Source of the DNA: Populus alba
Taxonomy: Eukaryota > Streptophyta > Magnoliopsida > Malpighiales > Salicaceae
DNA: 64,000 bases
NCBI RefSeq assembly: GCF_005239225.2
Contig: NC_133300.1
Location: 20,759,584 to 20,823,583 of the forward strand
Reading direction: 5' to 3'
In this document: piece by piece, positions 36,413 through 56,293 of the stretch
Layout: each line of letters begins with the position of its first letter
Position numbering within the stretch: position 1 is the first letter of the stretch
The notes under the pieces: model-generated
Seen by the model: the letters and a program-made list of their open reading frames with translations, nothing else
The model's database searches: none
Told to the model about the DNA's origin: nothing
Program-made: the position numbers and the translations under genes

Positions 36413-39351
36413 TGTCTTTCATTTTAAAATTATCTCATGATAATTTTTTTTATATACATTTTCATCTCTATCTCAACAATTAAATATATTTTTATTTTTT
36501 ATGTTATAGAACACTAGAAATATTTAACTAAATTGTATATTAACATAAGAAAATAAAATTTGAGCTCTTTTTTAACCGATTTTTTTCTTATAACTCAAAT
36601 CTTACTAAAAAATCAGGTCTTGGTATGTTCCACGAAATCAAGATCTTCCTCTACTTTTCACGTGTGAATTGAACTAATTCGTCCTGTAAATTCCTCATCA
36701 TTATTAGACCAATCAAAACCCAAAACCATAATCTTTTTGAACTAGCTCGAGATAGTGTAAAGAATAATGTTTATAAAGATTAAAAAAAGTTAATAGAGAT
36801 TTTATATTTGATCGGCAATGTGGTCCATTATACCAAAAAAAAATATTAATAATTTGAATATCATTTTTTTTTTTACAATAGCTTATACATTTATTAAAAA
36901 TAAGTCTTATTTTCTAACAATCTTAATAATACATTAAAAGATAGAGCTTGAAACTTTATGTGGGTAAAGCTAATGGATATAAAGAAATGAAGAAAACATC
37001 CATGCACATAACAATGGGATTAAGAATTACAAATTAAGGATTAAATCCAAGATTATAAAACAAAAAATAAAAATAAAGAGAGAAGAAACCAAACATTTTA
37101 AGCTACGAAATCGAAAAAATGGATAATGTTCTTTCTTGTTTTTATTATTATTATTATTATTATTAGAAAGCATGATACCATATTGTAATAATAGTGTTAA
37201 TGATGGGCAATAATTTTTGGGGTGGTGCAGTCCTACCAGGCTATCCCACCTAACACGATGACAAAGCCCCAATCCGAAAAATTGGACTCTAAGGTGAAAT
37301 GTATTGGAGGATATGTCTAAGTCACGAATAAAAATCAAATTAAATATCTTGTTCCAAATAAATAAATAAATAAGTCCTTGTCTTCTTTTGCAGCTTATCC
37401 GAACTATCTGTATTTGTTTTCCCACGTCTACCGTGAGAAGGCCACTTGTTCACGTCTTTTTTCTTTCTTTATTATTGAATCAATTCTAAATAATTATTGA
37501 TGAAATAATGATGCTTAAGATGAAGAATCTTATAATCATAGGGAGATATTAAAAATACTTGTCAAAAAATAAAAAAAACTTTAATAATACTGAATAAAAT
37601 CATTTTCTTTAGATAAAAAAATTACAAAATCCTAATAATACTAAATAAAAAAATAAAATTCCTAAATTAAATAAAAAAAAAATGACTTGTGATCAAGTTT
37701 AACTTATTCTTGTTTCAATCTCGTAATTGTCTGATCAAGACTTTTATAACTTTATTTTTTCTTGCTTCATGGGTATAATAAATTTTAAATATCAGCTCCA
37801 GTCATTTAATGTTAAATTATATATAAGAAACATTAATTCAAAAACTATTTATTTTTTATAGGCTTCTAGCGTAATGAATTGCAAAGTTGAACATTTTTTT
37901 ATCAATATATGTTATATCCATATAATCTTTGAACAAATATGTATTTATGATAATAGTAAAATTATAATTAAAATGATTAACAAAGCCTAAATCAACAATT
38001 TTATTTTATTGAATATTTTTTATGTTCTCTTTACACTCAACTTTTGGCTTGTCATTGATGACATTGTACGTTGCTGCTATTATTATCATTATTTATGTCA
38101 TAATTAACATTAAAACTATCATCAAAATTAACATCGTAAATTCACATAGAATCAACATCTATCCTAAATAGGATCACCAAATGTCATATTCTCTTCTACC
38201 TCGTGAAGTCAATTGAACTCTATAAGAGTTCCGGTAAAAATCTAAATCTTAGTGGTAATCATCTCAATCACGAGAATGTCTTCTCCGATTGCGATGTGAT
38301 ATGAGTTCTCAAAGCAACATGTAGAGTCACGATCATCCATCTACCGATCCTTTAGATCTCAATCCATCAAAAAATAGGGCAACTCTGCAATCTACTTTTG
38401 CGAATCCTCAATCATCAATTATTGAATATAATGTTTTTAGGGCAAAACCTCCTCATCTAGAAATCATCCTCCTCCTCCATGAACATGTCTAATAAGTATA
38501 ATGTTTTTGGAACAAGACCTCCTTCATAAGAAATCGCCCTCTATCATAAACACGTCTTTGACGACCTCTAGTTATGGCAATCAAACAGCTCAACATAAAA
38601 CCACTTGGAAAGTTGAGATTCGATACTAACTAATACAGCCAAAAACAAAAGATAATGAGGCTTGTTATATTTTATATTCCTTAAAGATAAAGAATATTAT
38701 AACTACGGGGAGACATATAAAATATTTAAATTTTATTCAACAATTTCTATTAGCTAAAAGGTTATTGTAATTATTTATATAAAAGAAACTAAAAAACTTT
38801 AATAATACTAATACCTTATAAGAAAATAAAATAGATAAATTTTTATCTTTTGAATTATTATCCAAAACTAAATGTTTTTCCAATAAAATTACCGAAATGA
38901 TTGAACTTCAATTCTATTTAATAGAACTATAGCCAAAAGTTGATGTATGCACGAATAGCTAGGTTTTTTTTTGTGCTGGATAGAATTGCATGCATGAAGG
39001 GAAGGTGCAGGTGGTGTGATCTTGTGCTATGGGCTGAGACCTGAGAGCTCTTGCAATGGTAAGAAAGAAGGGAGATGCTACTAAGAGAAAAAGTAGACTC
39101 AGTGCCCTAGAATCAAAACATAACCCAATTAATCCGTACGTCATTTCTTTTCTTAAAATTAATTTCTTTGGAATAATAAATTTCATGAAAAAACGATGTT
39201 TTAAAAAAATAAATTAGCTTCTGATCCGTGGTTATTATAGAAAAAATGTGTATTTGTGTTTTTTAATCGAAGTTAAAATATATTTTTTAATTAATCTATG
39301 TATTAACTAATGATAGACTAATGCTCTTATACCTTCTGGTCCATTTCGCAG
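36410..39351. other. Spacer upstream of the HD-ZIP IV relic
   Basis: AT-rich DNA with a (TTA)n tract at about 37142-37164. A direct repeat of about 72 bp lies at 38425-38580, where ATAATGTTTTTAGGGCAAAACCTCC and ATAATGTTTTTGGAACAAGACCTCC lead parallel segments. I looked for homeobox-coding sequence, for example a WFQNRR-coding stretch, and saw none. Confidence 0.5.
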
Positions 39352-42300
39352 GCGCAAAGTGAGCGATCAGATAATTCAGTTCTTCGGACAGAAAATGAGA
39401 GCATTCATTGTGAAAATCTTGCAATCAGAGAGGCAATGAAAAACGTGATTTGGCCAGCTTGTGGAGACCCCCCTTTCGAAGAAGAAGAACGCCAACTTAA
39501 TTTGCAGAAACTGAGGCAGGAAAATGATAGATTGAGAGAAGAGGCTAGTTTGGATTTTTTTCAACTAACTTCCCTTTCTAATATCACCTCATACTTTTTA
39601 ATGATACATGAAGGTTCTTGTCTCGAGAGTTTTAAGGATTTAGTTTTGGTGATGGTTACTTATGATTGTTGTGCAGCATGAAAAAGTATCCATCCTTCTT
39701 GCCAAGTATATTGGAAAACCAAAGTCATAGATTGATTTGTTGACGTCTGACGCTGGATCTTCACAAGGAGAATTGCCAACATTTGTCCAGAATCAAAGGA
39801 TGGGAAACCCTGGCATTGATTTAGGACGGAATCCAGGATCGGACATTAGTCATTTGGCATATAGACTTGAAGGAATTCCAGATATGGAAAATGCACTCAT
39901 GGCTGAGACTGCTGCCGGCGCCATGGATGAGTTGACAGACTTTTGCGAGTAAATGAGCCTTTTTGGATCAAGTCTCCATTTGATGGAAGATTCATCCTTG
40001 ATCGGCTCGGTTATGATAGAATTTACCCCAGGGCCGCTCACTTCATAAGTTGCAATGCTCGTGTCGAATCATCCAAGGATTCGGCAACAGTGACCATGCC
40101 TGGAATGGACTTGGTTGACATGTTCTTGGATCCTGTTAGTGCTCACTATTGGCTGTTAGTTTCCATCCTGTAAAACCAGATAATATTTTGCTAAAGAGGA
40201 AACAAGTTTAACTATATGCTTTGATTTTACAGAACAAATGGGTGGATCTTTTTCCGACAATAGTTACCGAAGCAAGAACAATTCAAGTACTTGAAGCTGG
40301 AACAGTAGGGAACCGTCATGGTTCGTTGCAGATGGTATGTTAAGTTGCTAATTATTTCTACCATTCCTTAAATTTTGTGAAAGCATGAGTTATGTATTGA
40401 TTTGAAGAGGTTAAATGCAGATGTATGAACAAATGCACATACTATCACCCTTGGTTCCGCCTAGGGAATTTTACTTCCTTCGCCTTTGTCAGCAACTTGA
40501 ACCTGGGCGATGGGTGATAGCAGATGTATCTTATGACTAATTGAAAGAAAGCGGATCCCCTTCCTGCGCTTGGCGGCTTCCTTCTGGATGCATGATCCAA
40601 GACATGCCTAATGGATGTTCCAAGGTGATTAGTAACTGCATCTCTGTATCAGAAATTATCAAATGAATGAGCAAGCAGCACTTCTGAGAACTGCTTGTCC
40701 TAGATCAAGCAGATTAGGGCTGATTCCTGATGAGTTTACAATCATCGAATGATACCAATTCTGACGAATAACGACGAAGTTCGGAAGCGCAGTTGTCAGT
40801 TAATCAATGAACTATGAAATGAATGGAGCCTAGCATCTCTATCCTTTTTTAACAGAATATTTGAACTCTTTTTCTACCACAACAGGACACGATTTGATTA
40901 ACGGCTGCATTTAGTGTAATGATCATATCAATAAATGAGCATGACTATTCTAAATCAAGCATATCTGCAGAACCTCATTAATATGATACCAACTTTTTCA
41001 TCACTGGTAAATATCATTTATGATCTTTTTCTGTCACAAGCAGGCATTTGTATGCGTCTCCAGGCATTTGTATATCTTAACTTGTCTGACAATAATTTAC
41101 GGGAATCGCGTGGAGGACTAATTTCTTGTTGCTCGAACTTTGATAGATAATATGGGTAGAACATGTGGAAGCGAATGATAGGATTCAAACTCACCGCCTG
41201 TACCGAGATCTCATATGTGGTAGTTATGCGTATGGGGCAGAAAGATGGATTGCTAGTCTCCAGAGGATTTGTGAGAGGCTCGCTTTCTCTACAGCTGTGC
41301 CTCCACGAGAACTCGGAGGAGGTAACAATAATCAATTTTTTGGCCTTTCCTTTTCTCTGATTCCCAATCTTTGCAATATTGCTGCTTTAACATCTTCCAT
41401 TTTCTCAGTGGTCACTTCCCCTGAGGGTAGAAAGAGCATAGTAAACCTAGCCCACAGGATGGTGAAGATTTTCTGTTCAAGTTTGAGTATGTCAGGAAAA
41501 CTGGATTTCCGTAAATTGTCTGAAGGGAACAATAGTGGAGTTCGGGTGGCTATTTGTAAGAATGCAGAACAAGGCCAGCCGATTGGCACAGTTGTTAGTG
41601 CTGCTACTTCTTTTTGGCTTCCACTCTCACCTCAGAACGTGTTTAACTTCTTCAAAGCTGAGAAATCGCGAGCTCAGGTTTACAAATGGTTCATTCTGTG
41701 ATCAATAGATACGTTCATGTTTTGCACATTCAGATGTTTACAGAAATGGAAAAATTAGCATTTCCTTCCATTGTCTTCAACAGTGGGATATTCTGTCGAA
41801 TGGCAATCCTGTGCGTGAGATTTCACGCATTTCCAACGGGGCTGATCCAGGGAACTGCATATCCATTATTCGCGTAATTTCTCATCCTTTCTCTCCTATT
41901 CTGGTGTGTAGAAAATAGCTGATATTCCTCATATAACAATGTCTTGTCAGAAAGTTTATCAACGCAAGTTTACTGATTTTTTTTTCTATCAAATTAGAAC
42001 AGCCTTTCATTCCTGCTGAGAACAACATGCTGATACTGCAAGAGAGCTGCACAGACTCCTCGGTATCAATGGTAGTATACGCTCCAGTAGGCATTCCAGC
42101 CATGAACGTGGCGATAAGCGGTGAAGACTCATCAATCATTCCCATACTTCCATCAGGTTTTGTAATATCTGGCGACGATGGACACAAGAGGGAACAGCTC
42201 TAGTTCCACCAGTTCTACTGGGTCAAACTCGGGAGGTTCACTCCTAACAATAGCCTTCCAAATTCTGGTCTCTGGCCCTAATTCCTCATCCTCCACAGAA

Positions 42301-42392
42301 TTCAACATGGAATCTGTGGCAACAGTGAATACCCTCATCAGCACCACTGTTCTGAAAATTAAATCTGCTTTAATTGCTCAGATTTGGATTGA
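39352..42392 (+). pseudogene. HD-ZIP class IV (GL2/HDG family) pseudogene lacking the homeobox
   Basis: Plus-strand exons encode the region after the homeodomain. In order: a zipper-loop-zipper (ERSDNSVLRTENESI; QKLRQENDRLREE at 39352-39542), HEKVSILLAKYIGKP, and a START domain (GRNPGSDISHLAYR; FWIKSPFDGRFILDRL; MDLVDMFLDP; WVDLFPTIVTEARTIQ). The class-specific C-terminal region follows ([48 protein letters not shown]). Lesions: a one-base deletion near 39938 puts TAA at 39950. An in-frame TAA sits at 40538-40540, where the family continues past VSYD. A base is missing near 42372 before the terminal CSDLD-type codons. The homeobox exon is absent. Splice sites are otherwise recognisable, so this is a non-processed, 5'-truncated copy. 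Intact members are epidermal transcription factors. Confidence 0.9.
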
Positions 42393-43018
42393 GCTTTGGT
42401 GATGCTGTGGACAAGACTTTAGTTATTTATCATATGATTTCTGCCTGGGAACTGAAACAGAAAAAATAATCAGCTGCTACTTTTCCATAACTTTTGGCTG
42501 TCAACTCATCAGTTGTTTTGAAACATTTTATCTCTAGGATGATGGTCTTGCATTCAACAGTGGGATATTTGATTTTGCTTGTTTATATATATTTCAAGCT
42601 ATGTTGTTGTCGCTAACTGATGAGAACTAAGGATTTACGGACTTTCCATTGCTTTATTGTCTTAATTGGTCGTCAATGAAGCTCAGCTGAACTTCCTTAA
42701 GAGAAAGAGGAAATCACCGCTGATGGAGTCAAATATTTGTGCTTTTAGAACAGAAAAATAAATAAGAAAATATATTTTTTTTATTTAATCTTTTATGTCG
42801 TAAAATAGTAATTATGTCATTGAGTATTAAAAACAATCGAAAAGAAAAACACGCCATCCGCTCCAATAAAAAACAGCATCGCATGACCTCTTTTGTTTAT
42901 TATTTTTTTATTTTTGATTATTTTCTTAAAAATTAATTAATACATTTTTATGTATTTTTTACTCTGCCAAGCAATGCATGCCCCTTTTGTTTTATTATTT
43001 TTTAAAGAATTAATACCC

Positions 43019-43023
<5 letters not shown>
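42393..43023. other. Spacer after the HD-ZIP IV relic
   Basis: Contains TTCAACAGTGGGATATT near 42555, echoing the splice-acceptor region at 41780 of the relic, perhaps a tiny duplication. No gene otherwise. Confidence 0.4.

Positions 43024-43072
<49 letters not shown>
43024..43072. repeat. (AT)n microsatellite
   Basis: Uninterrupted AT run of about 48 bp. Confidence 0.95.
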
Positions 43073-43074
<2 letters not shown>

Positions 43075-43561
43075 TCTACTTTGCATTAATTTTTTTATCT
43101 AAATTTAAATTAATACCCTCTCTTTCTATGATATCACGAGGCTACAATAAAAATCATTTTCAAAATCCAGCTCGTCTCAATCTCAAGATCACAGCTCCAC
43201 CCCTTCCTCAGAACCCTTGCTGGAAATAGTAAATGGAAATACCAGGTCTTGACGCTGACCAAAGTTTCCAAGAGGCAATAAAAAATGCAGATACTTGTAA
43301 ACCTTTAATATCCGAAAAAAGTGATGGATAATTGAACCAAAAATTGGACCATACAGTTCCAAATACTCATATGTAGCAGTTTACATCCTCGGGTATTTTA
43401 TAACTTGGGATTAATAGTATGCTGCTGCGACATAATTTCAAATTTCAGACACACTGCAAACTGAACTCATCTCTTATTGTTCTACCAAACTAAGGAGATT
43501 TGCAACATGAACACAAGGCTGCGCACAGCTTTTCTTAGACACAGTTGCGCCAAGCAACTTC

Positions 43562-49130
<5,569 letters not shown>

Positions 49131-49240
49131 TGTTGATTGATTTGAGCTTAAGAAGCTACAGATAAAGGTTTGATTCTATAACTGAACAGGAATTAAGAGT
49201 GTTTGGGAGGAAAGGTGATTCGAGGAACTGGATGGATGCC
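49131..49240 (-). other. 5' UTR region of UGPase
   Basis: Sequence between the ATG at 49130 and the TATA-like element, without upstream ATG problems noted on the minus strand. Confidence 0.4.
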
Positions 49241-49242
49241 TG

Positions 49243-49250
49243 TATATATA
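49243..49250 (-). promoter_or_regulatory. Putative TATA box of UGPase
   Basis: TATATATA on the minus strand about 115 bp upstream of the ATG. Confidence 0.5.
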
Positions 49251-49259
49251 AGTGATAGT

Positions 49260-52200
49260 GTTTTTCTTAAAACCTAACTTAGTCCCTAAAGCTGTACTCA
49301 TTTCTCAATCGAGTCTTTTTTTCTTACAAATATTGATTTTTATGTCAAATTTCTTGGAAGTGCAGCCATTTTGTGCATAAATTATGCACATTGTGTATGG
49401 AAAATATTAATAGATACTGTTGAATAACCGATTGAGAGATTTGTTTGTTGCTAAGAATTTATTGATGGTTTTTTTATTTTGGGACTCAATTGAAAATTAT
49501 TATATAAGTGTAGAGACTTAATTAGAGTTATTTTCAATCATCTTCCCACCAAAACCAAATCAAATGTTTTCGTTTATGGAGTGAATGAAATGTAAGCTAA
49601 TTCAAAGATTTTTATTATTCATCAAATAAATAAAAAATATTACGTTCTAAGCAAATCAAACTAAATCTGTATTTAATATGATTTTGAAGAAAATCATCCA
49701 CATTTAGACTGAAAAATTCATATATATATATATTTTTTTTTTTAATTTTAACCAATCAAATTAAATATCTTCAGACTTCAAGACAAGCTATATATACTCG
49801 ATACATTCATAAGAAAATACTTTATTTTATTTCTTACATTCTTACAATTGTAATAAGGTATGGTGTAAGGAAAATGCAGAAAGCAGAGTTTTTTTGAATT
49901 TTTTAATTATATAATAAGATTTGGGAGGGAGTGAATTTGGATCAAATAAAATTTTGTCTGTGGAATTTGGATAAAATAAAATTGTGAAAGGTAAGGAAGG
50001 AGTGATGGATTTTGGTGGGCAAGAGACGATGGTTTTGGAACAGGGAAGAAAGAAGGGTCAATTTGTTCTAGATTGAAAGAAGAGAATATGCAGGCGAATA
50101 TAACGTTTTTTTTCCCTTTTAGCCCATAGAGATAGCATTGAAACAAGGGGGAAGGAGAAGGAGGTGACGCCTTTTTTCACGCGAGGGTTTGAACAAGCCC
50201 TCCACTCCACGTATGTCTCGACAAGTGTTTCATGCATTGCCCGTATTAGGATTTTATTAAATGGTTTAAGTTAAAAAATTAAATTAATCTAGTTAAAAAA
50301 TCTGAGTTCATTGGGTAATACAGTTATTTTTTTTCAGGGAATTTTTTTTAACCAAAACAATATTATTTTGATTTTTAAAAAATAAATTTGCCTTAAATCA
50401 GTTTTAAAACAATAATTTCATGTGCTATGAGTAGATTTGATAAATTTTTATTTATTATTTTAATTTTAGTTTCAATTAAGAGATATCGAAACAAACTTCT
50501 GGTTCTATTAGTTATTAAATTTTAGGGAGAAATGCTAAAATAATTGCGATTTGAGAGGGTTGGCAATAAGTAAACGATGTATCTCACCAAATAAAAATAT
50601 TAAAATCAGAACTTTGCTCTTCATAAGTCCATGGTACAAGAGCATAAGAGATAAATTAAAAAGACATTACATTGAGTTCACTGAAAAGACAAGCTATTAT
50701 ATATATAAAAAAAATTATGTTTAACCATTATAATTATTAAATTCAATCTACTTTGATACATGGAATCGCCAACTTAATTGAAAACTCTAAAAAAAAAAAA
50801 ATAAAATAAAAACAATAATAAACTTAAATTAACTCATAAATTAACCAATCAACTAATAATTCAAACTCTTAATCAGGTTAAGTTGGATCTCGACGCGGAT
50901 CTAATAATCATGTTAAGAACCATATAAATAATATTTATTATTATTATCTATAATCTTGAATATGTATTGTTGTTTTATGAAACATGTGTTTGGGACCCTG
51001 GTATGGTTAAGTATTATAGCTTTGATGGTGATGTTTTGTACATTAAATACATTAAAAAAAAAAAACCTATCACACCCAACCTATTTAAGGAAGATACACG
51101 CACATGTATAGGAAAGTGCAAAGTTAACCTAAGTTTGGTGAAATTTGGGTTTCAGTTGTTCGATGAGATGTCTTTCTTGCAAGTGAATGACTAATTTATT
51201 AAGAGATCTAAACAAGAGACAATTTCCCTTTTTGCTGTTTGGTGTATCCAAATCAAAGCTCAAACCAATTTTCAGAAGGTTACATGGCAATTTGATCCAT
51301 GGATTTCACACCAATAACCCTTTGTGAGCCACAAAAAAGAGGAAACCTTCTCGTCTTCTCCGTTTCACTTGTAGGATTGAAGGGTGGAGAATGCTTTTCA
51401 GTTTTCAATACTTCTTTTCAACATGAACTTGGCCCCTAACGATCTACATATATACAGGATTTCAAGGCAGGTGTTTTTCTTGCTCAATGGGCTGAAAATA
51501 GATCCCTGAGTAAGGCTGGGATGCATGAGCATAAGCCGATTCACCTGAACTAGAATTTTAAAATTTAACTAAATTGAATATAAAAATGAAATTATTTCGT
51601 TGCAAACTATGTGTCTTGTCTCCTCTTAAATGTTAAGACATAGAGAATTAAATACAAAATAATATTTTGAGGGTTTATATTTTATCATTTTGAGTGGCTG
51701 GACTTGAAACCCTAATCCACTGTGGGACTAGGCTATGTACAGGCCAGTCCTAGAGTCTCGATCGAGTCTCATCAAGTCTTAACTCTCAAACGTTTTTGTT
51801 AGATTTTGTTTTGGGATTTCAGTGTTTCAATATTCTATTAATTAATGTATGTATATAAACGGCATTTTTAACTTTAATTGATGTATAAATACATGCTCAT
51901 TGATTAATGGATTCATAAATCTCGGTGAATTGCCTTAACGATACGGATGATGTACTTAAAATCGTTTACAAAAAAACTTAGTCTATTCTTGTATTCTTGT
52001 AGTAGGATAATAAATAATTAATAACTAAATAAAAAAAGCTAGAATTGTAATGGGACATGTTTAGGTTTGGGTTATTCCCTCCTCCATCCCATATGTATTT
52101 ATGTATTGTGCTGAGATGGTGGAAAAATTTATGTATTGGGTTATTTAATTTTTTTTATTTAAAATTAATTTTTTTAATGTTTTTGAATCGTTTTGATATA

Positions 52201-54769
52201 TTACTATTAAAAATAATTTTTACAAAATAAAAAAGCATCATCTTAATACATTTTCAAATGAAAAATACTTTAAACCACAATCACAAACCTAAAAAAACCT
52301 TAATCTCCATTAAGTTTTGGAGAATCTTTCTTAGAGCATCTGCAATACTGATGGTAAATGAAAAGATAAATTGAAAATATATTATTTTTGACTTATCATT
52401 CTTGCAGTTTTATGCACTACAAGAGATGGCCATAAAAAATTTGGAAACCCTATTTCTCCCACACAAAACAATTATTCCTACATATATTGAAGAAAAGCCA
52501 AAACTCAACTAACATAATAAAACAAGAACAAATATATCAAAACAATGCATGAAATTTAATCTTTTCTTTGAATATCTTTTATGTTTTGAATGTTTTTATT
52601 GTGATAAACAATTTATCCTTTGGAACGTTGAACAACAATTATAACGAAAAGGATTGAAAGTCTAAAGTCAAAGATGGGGCTAACATCGTGCAAAGCAATT
52701 AAACCCATTCAATACATAACTCGAATTAAAGTTTGGGTTACTGATTGGGTAATGTAACTCAAATTGATTTAGGTTAGTTTAAAACCATTTTATTTTAAGA
52801 TTTATTTTTTAAAAATAGCTGAAATAATTTTTTTAAGAAAAAAAAATAAATTGAATTTTGATTAGATCAATTACGTTAATTATAAATTATTATTTTTAAT
52901 TAAGTTTAGAACATGGGTTAAATAAATCAAATTTCAGGTTAACTTGCTAGCCTAAACTAAGTTTAATAATCAAGACGGTATCCATCAAAACATTAATGTA
53001 CATGTGTAACATATGTCAACACAAAGCCTAAGTCCGATACTATGTGATAGTTGCCTAAGAGAAAAGCTCTTAAAGGTAAAAGAAAAGAAAAAAAGGAAAG
53101 GAAAAGAAAAGGGGCAGATACAATGGAGCAATTTAAGCAGGAGGAGGTGTCACCTAACATGGGGGAAGAAATCAATCAACATTGAAATGAGAGGCTAAGA
53201 TCTTTCTCTAAGATATATATTCCTTCTCCGTCCAATGCCAATAAATATTTATTAGTGGTTCCATGCAAAATGCTTCTGCCATGTTAGCCATCACTATTCT
53301 GGTCTTGATTTATCTCTACACCCTCTTCGCTTGGTTGGTTGGTTGGTTGAATGGTGGTGTGTGTGTGTGGGTCATGTTTGGTCAACATCATGAATTTGTG
53401 GCTTACAGTATTATCTCTTTGCTGTGATTGTCAAATTTTCAACTCTCCCTTTATTGAATTTTGACTTCCTTTTCTTCCTTGATATTATTATTATTATTAT
53501 TGGTTTCTTTTCTATATAAAATGAGCATCTTAATATCAATATTTGCTTTTATATATATATATGTATATCTTCTCATTTGCTTTTCTTTTTATTTTGGATG
53601 GCTCCCCTTCTTCTCCCCGCACCTAATTTTCTCCTTCATGTTATCCTTATTTTTGCTTTGACAGGAACATGTATTGTCATCAAGGCTAATGGCCACAGGA
53701 GTTTAGAATCTCCTAGGTGAATGGGACAACTCTAAGGCAGATATTATGATGCATCATGCTAGTCTCTTCCAAGCTCTTCTACAAGCATGGATTTTGAGCT
53801 TTTTTATGTTCGATAAGATTGTTTTTAAAAAAAAAAAAAATTTAGTTTGGTGATATATTAATATAATATATTTTTTTATTTTTAACATTAAAATATTTTA
53901 ACTATAAATTTAAAGCTAAAACAAATTCATTTTTTTCAAAACTATGGTTAGAATGACTTTGTGCTAGTCAGGAGTAGTAGTTGAAACCCCTTGAAGGCTT
54001 GAATTTTACTTAACCATGATCTAAGCAAGTGCTTGGTTTCTAAACATATTTTGATATATTTGACAAGTTTAAATCTATAAATATAAAAAAATAAAAAATA
54101 TATTTTCAAACACAAATATTATAATAGAATTTCAGCATATATATTAAGTATATATTCAAACTTGCAATTGATATCAACTCAAAGTTTAAGCATGCATACT
54201 AATAATAAAAATATATTTTTAAAAAAATTAAAATATAAAAGATACTTACTTAATAAGATATTTTAAAGTAATGAAACTTTTATTGTTATCAAAGATGAAT
54301 TCTTTGTCTTTAAAGATTTATTACTCTAAACAATTAATTAATATTTCAATAACACCATCTTAGTTTAGATATATTTCTAAATAAAATTTTTAAACTAAAA
54401 TAAAATAATTTAATTATCTCTCAACAAAATAAACTTAAGCTCTAGATTTAGAAGGAAACACAAAGCAAAAAAGGGAAAGAAAAACACTAAAAATGAAGTG
54501 AGGAATAGTGTAAAAATTTAGAGAAAGACCTGTAAAAAACTCTTTCTTTATCTCTCATTTTTTATAGTTAATTTTGGAAGTTAAAATATTAAATAATTAA
54601 TTCTAATTTAACTTTTGAATTTTAATAATAATCAGAATTAATTCTCATCATTATCAACTTTTAATTAATTACTGTAAACCAAGCATTAAATATGAATATA
54701 AAAGTTATAAATTTATTTTTTTTTAATTGAAAAAACTGTTAAGATTTGAAGAAAATAAACAAAAATTAT
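49260..54769. other. Long AT-rich intergenic region, nothing recognised
   Basis: Both strands were read. I saw only short, compositionally biased open frames, microsatellites, and dispersed-repeat-like tracts (about 50250-50330, 52740-52975). A less AT-rich patch near 51230-51500 gave no recognisable protein. Confidence 0.5.
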
Positions 54770-54795
54770 TTATATATATATATATATATATATAT
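54770..54795. repeat. (TA)n microsatellite
   Basis: About 13 TA units. Confidence 0.95.
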
Positions 54796-56251
54796 GACGT
54801 AGAGAGAACAAAATTATTATCGTACTTGTAATTATAGATAGATGGACACCAAACGTTATCTTTCTCCTTTTTTTGTAATGGTGAAGATACTTTGATTTGA
54901 TATAGTTGTGCTGTCATAGACACCTGTAAAAGCAAAAGGAGGTGTCCAATTAGATTTTCAATGTCGGCCACCTCTTTCAGATAAAAATGAAATGGGATCT
55001 CCCTTTACAAGGAAATTGTACAAAAATTATTAGAGAATTATAGTTTTAAAATCCTCATTGTGACAGCTATCGAGTTATAGCTTGACAGCGTTAACTTGGA
55101 TAATTCTTTATTGATTATAAAATATAACTTTTTTTAAAAAAGTATTAAAATAACATTATATATATTTAAAAAATTTAACAAGTTCAAAACTAAGCTTATA
55201 CTAAGTCACGCAAGATCGATTAAATCATCATATTTATTTGGATTTTTAACCTGGTTAGAGCGCATACTCTAAATCAACTCTCCATGCTAGTTTAAGTTTT
55301 AAAATAATATATAATTTTTAATAAAAAAAATATAAATAACAAAACAAACAAACAAATGAATTCAATAACATTATGAGTCATTAGATTGAGATTTTAACAT
55401 GAAACCATTAAATAATCTCATAAATCTTCCGATTCTCGTGTGTTTTTAAAGTTTTTTCTTATTACTTTTTAATATTTAAACTTAGCATAGCTTAAAAACA
55501 AATAAAAAAGAATCGGGTAATAAAAGAGAGTGTTCATCATCATGCACATGGCACTTATAAAACTTTTCCAATTATTTTTAAACATAGCTATTAAATTTCG
55601 TCTTGTTTGATTTAAAAACTTTGTAATTCAAGACTGACTCTAAATGAATTTTAATTTAAATAAAAAAAATTACTAGTGTAATGAAACTCAATTCAAATTT
55701 GACCGAAGCAAAACTTATTTTTTTAAACAAAACAAAGTAAATTTTTTTTAAAAAAATATTAATGACCCTATAGGTATCTCAATAATTTAATTTTTTTTTA
55801 GATTAATCTAGTAACTCAATTAACATATTTTTTCAGGTTAAATCTTAAATTAGACAGGATAACCATGTTAAAAACCCCGTACTTTTAGGTTTTAGAAAGA
55901 AAAAAAAAAAATTGAAGGACATGGTCAAATTAGTGCATCATATGAGATCATGATGGATCTAAGATGGTTGAAAAGGCAAAAAGTTCACTCTACACTTAAG
56001 AATGAGGTCATCCTTTCCTCCCAACAAGAAACTCTCAAAGCTAAAAAACAAAACTCGTGGATATAGATTTTTTAGATTTTTTTTTTTAAAGAAATAAAAA
56101 TGAATGGCTAAGCAATGATGCGTATCCCCTTTTCTTCTCTCTCTTCTTTCCTTAGAAAATACACGTGGCATTGTTGATAAGCAAGGGCGGCCAGTGGTGC
56201 TTGCGTGGCAAAAAGTGCAAAAGTAAGTCACCTGGCTCTTTTTCAATCCAC

Positions 56252-56252
<1 letters not shown>
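54796..56252. other. AT-rich spacer
   Basis: No exon or RNA gene recognised. Confidence 0.5.

Positions 56253-56290
<38 letters not shown>
56253..56290. repeat. (CT)n microsatellite
   Basis: About 19 CT units followed by GTGGTCACG. Confidence 0.95.

Positions 56291-56293
<3 letters not shown>

Noticed and set aside
50967..51194. 75-residue open frame in the long spacer
   Set aside because: It is interrupted by an A-rich run, has no recognisable motif and no supporting splice or promoter signals, so it is not reported as a gene.
53461..53661. Hydrophobic open frame of about 66 residues
   Set aside because: T-rich DNA readily yields Leu/Phe/Ile-rich frames. There is no conserved motif, no splice evidence and no upstream gene context.
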